37,070 nt of DNA from an uncultured Prevotellaceae bacterium. GTDB lineage: Bacteria > Bacteroidota > Bacteroidia > Bacteroidales > Bacteroidaceae. This document shows positions 37,038 through 37,070 of the stretch, piece after piece. A program made the position numbers and the translations under genes. The notes under the pieces were generated by a model. The model was not told the DNA's origin, did no database searches, and worked only from the letters and a program-made list of their open reading frames with translations. Where the stretch lies: contig CAMNIN010000041.1 in NCBI GenBank assembly GCA_946540735.1, positions 1 to 37,070 on the forward strand. Direction: 5' to 3'. The first letter of the stretch is position 1. Each line of letters starts with the position of its first letter.

Positions 37038-37070
37038 GCAATTTTGGAAGATTAACGCGAAGAAGTCCTA

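Overview
The window looks like a chromosomal segment of a Bacteroidota bacterium, most likely a Prevotella-type anaerobe (inference). The evidence is a set of upstream sequences matching the Bacteroidota promoter (TTTG, about 19-21 nt, TAnnTTTG), a full Na+-translocating NADH:quinone reductase operon, a trp operon starting with trpB, GH43 enzymes, an S9/DPP4-type peptidase and a DcuA/B-type C4-dicarboxylate transporter. Base composition is near balanced by eye. I see no rRNA, tRNA, CRISPR array, insertion sequence, phage gene or integrase. It reads as ordinary chromosome with several unusual protein architectures.

Layout. 1-5.2 kb (+): tail of an unidentified gene, malic enzyme maeB, an MBL-fold hydrolase and a GH43 lipoprotein, closed by a long inverted repeat shared with the converging nqr operon. 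5.3-11.1 kb (-): nqrABCDEF. 11.2-13.4 kb (+): secreted S9 peptidase, converging on a beta-carbonic anhydrase (-). 14.0-18.0 kb: an AraC-type regulator, a PNPOx-like flavoprotein and a DUF2284 protein (-), divergent from an alpha/beta hydrolase and a cyclophilin-fold lipoprotein (+). 18.1-24.1 kb (+): the trp operon, preceded by a promoter, a leader peptide with three consecutive Trp codons and an intrinsic terminator, i.e. a ribosome-mediated attenuator. Gene order is trpB-E-G-D-C-A, with no trpF. 24.2-26.3 kb (+): a Na/Pi symporter with a PhoU-like region and a C-terminal OmpR/PhoB-type winged helix. 26.3-30.3 kb: a GH43 enzyme and a small secreted repeat protein (-), an exported glutathione peroxidase-nitroreductase fusion (+) and a GNAT acetyltransferase (-). 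30.4-34.3 kb: a Memo-AMMECR1 fusion and tcdA (-), then a dcu transporter (+). 34.3-37.0 kb: a YkvA-family protein (-), a small membrane protein (+), a YihY/BrkB-family membrane protein (-) and RNase P RNA (rnpB, -).

How it fits together. Malic enzyme, C4-dicarboxylate transport and Na+-NQR suit a fumarate-respiring, succinate-forming anaerobe that uses a sodium gradient. That gradient could also drive the Na/Pi symporter. The strongest candidate for an undescribed system is that symporter: one polypeptide combines a sodium:phosphate transporter, a PhoU-like cytoplasmic domain and a DNA-binding output domain, which suggests a membrane-anchored phosphate transceptor acting directly on transcription. 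Second-rank items are the exported GPx-nitroreductase fusion, the trp attenuator with the missing trpF, and the fused Memo-AMMECR1 gene without its radical-SAM partner.
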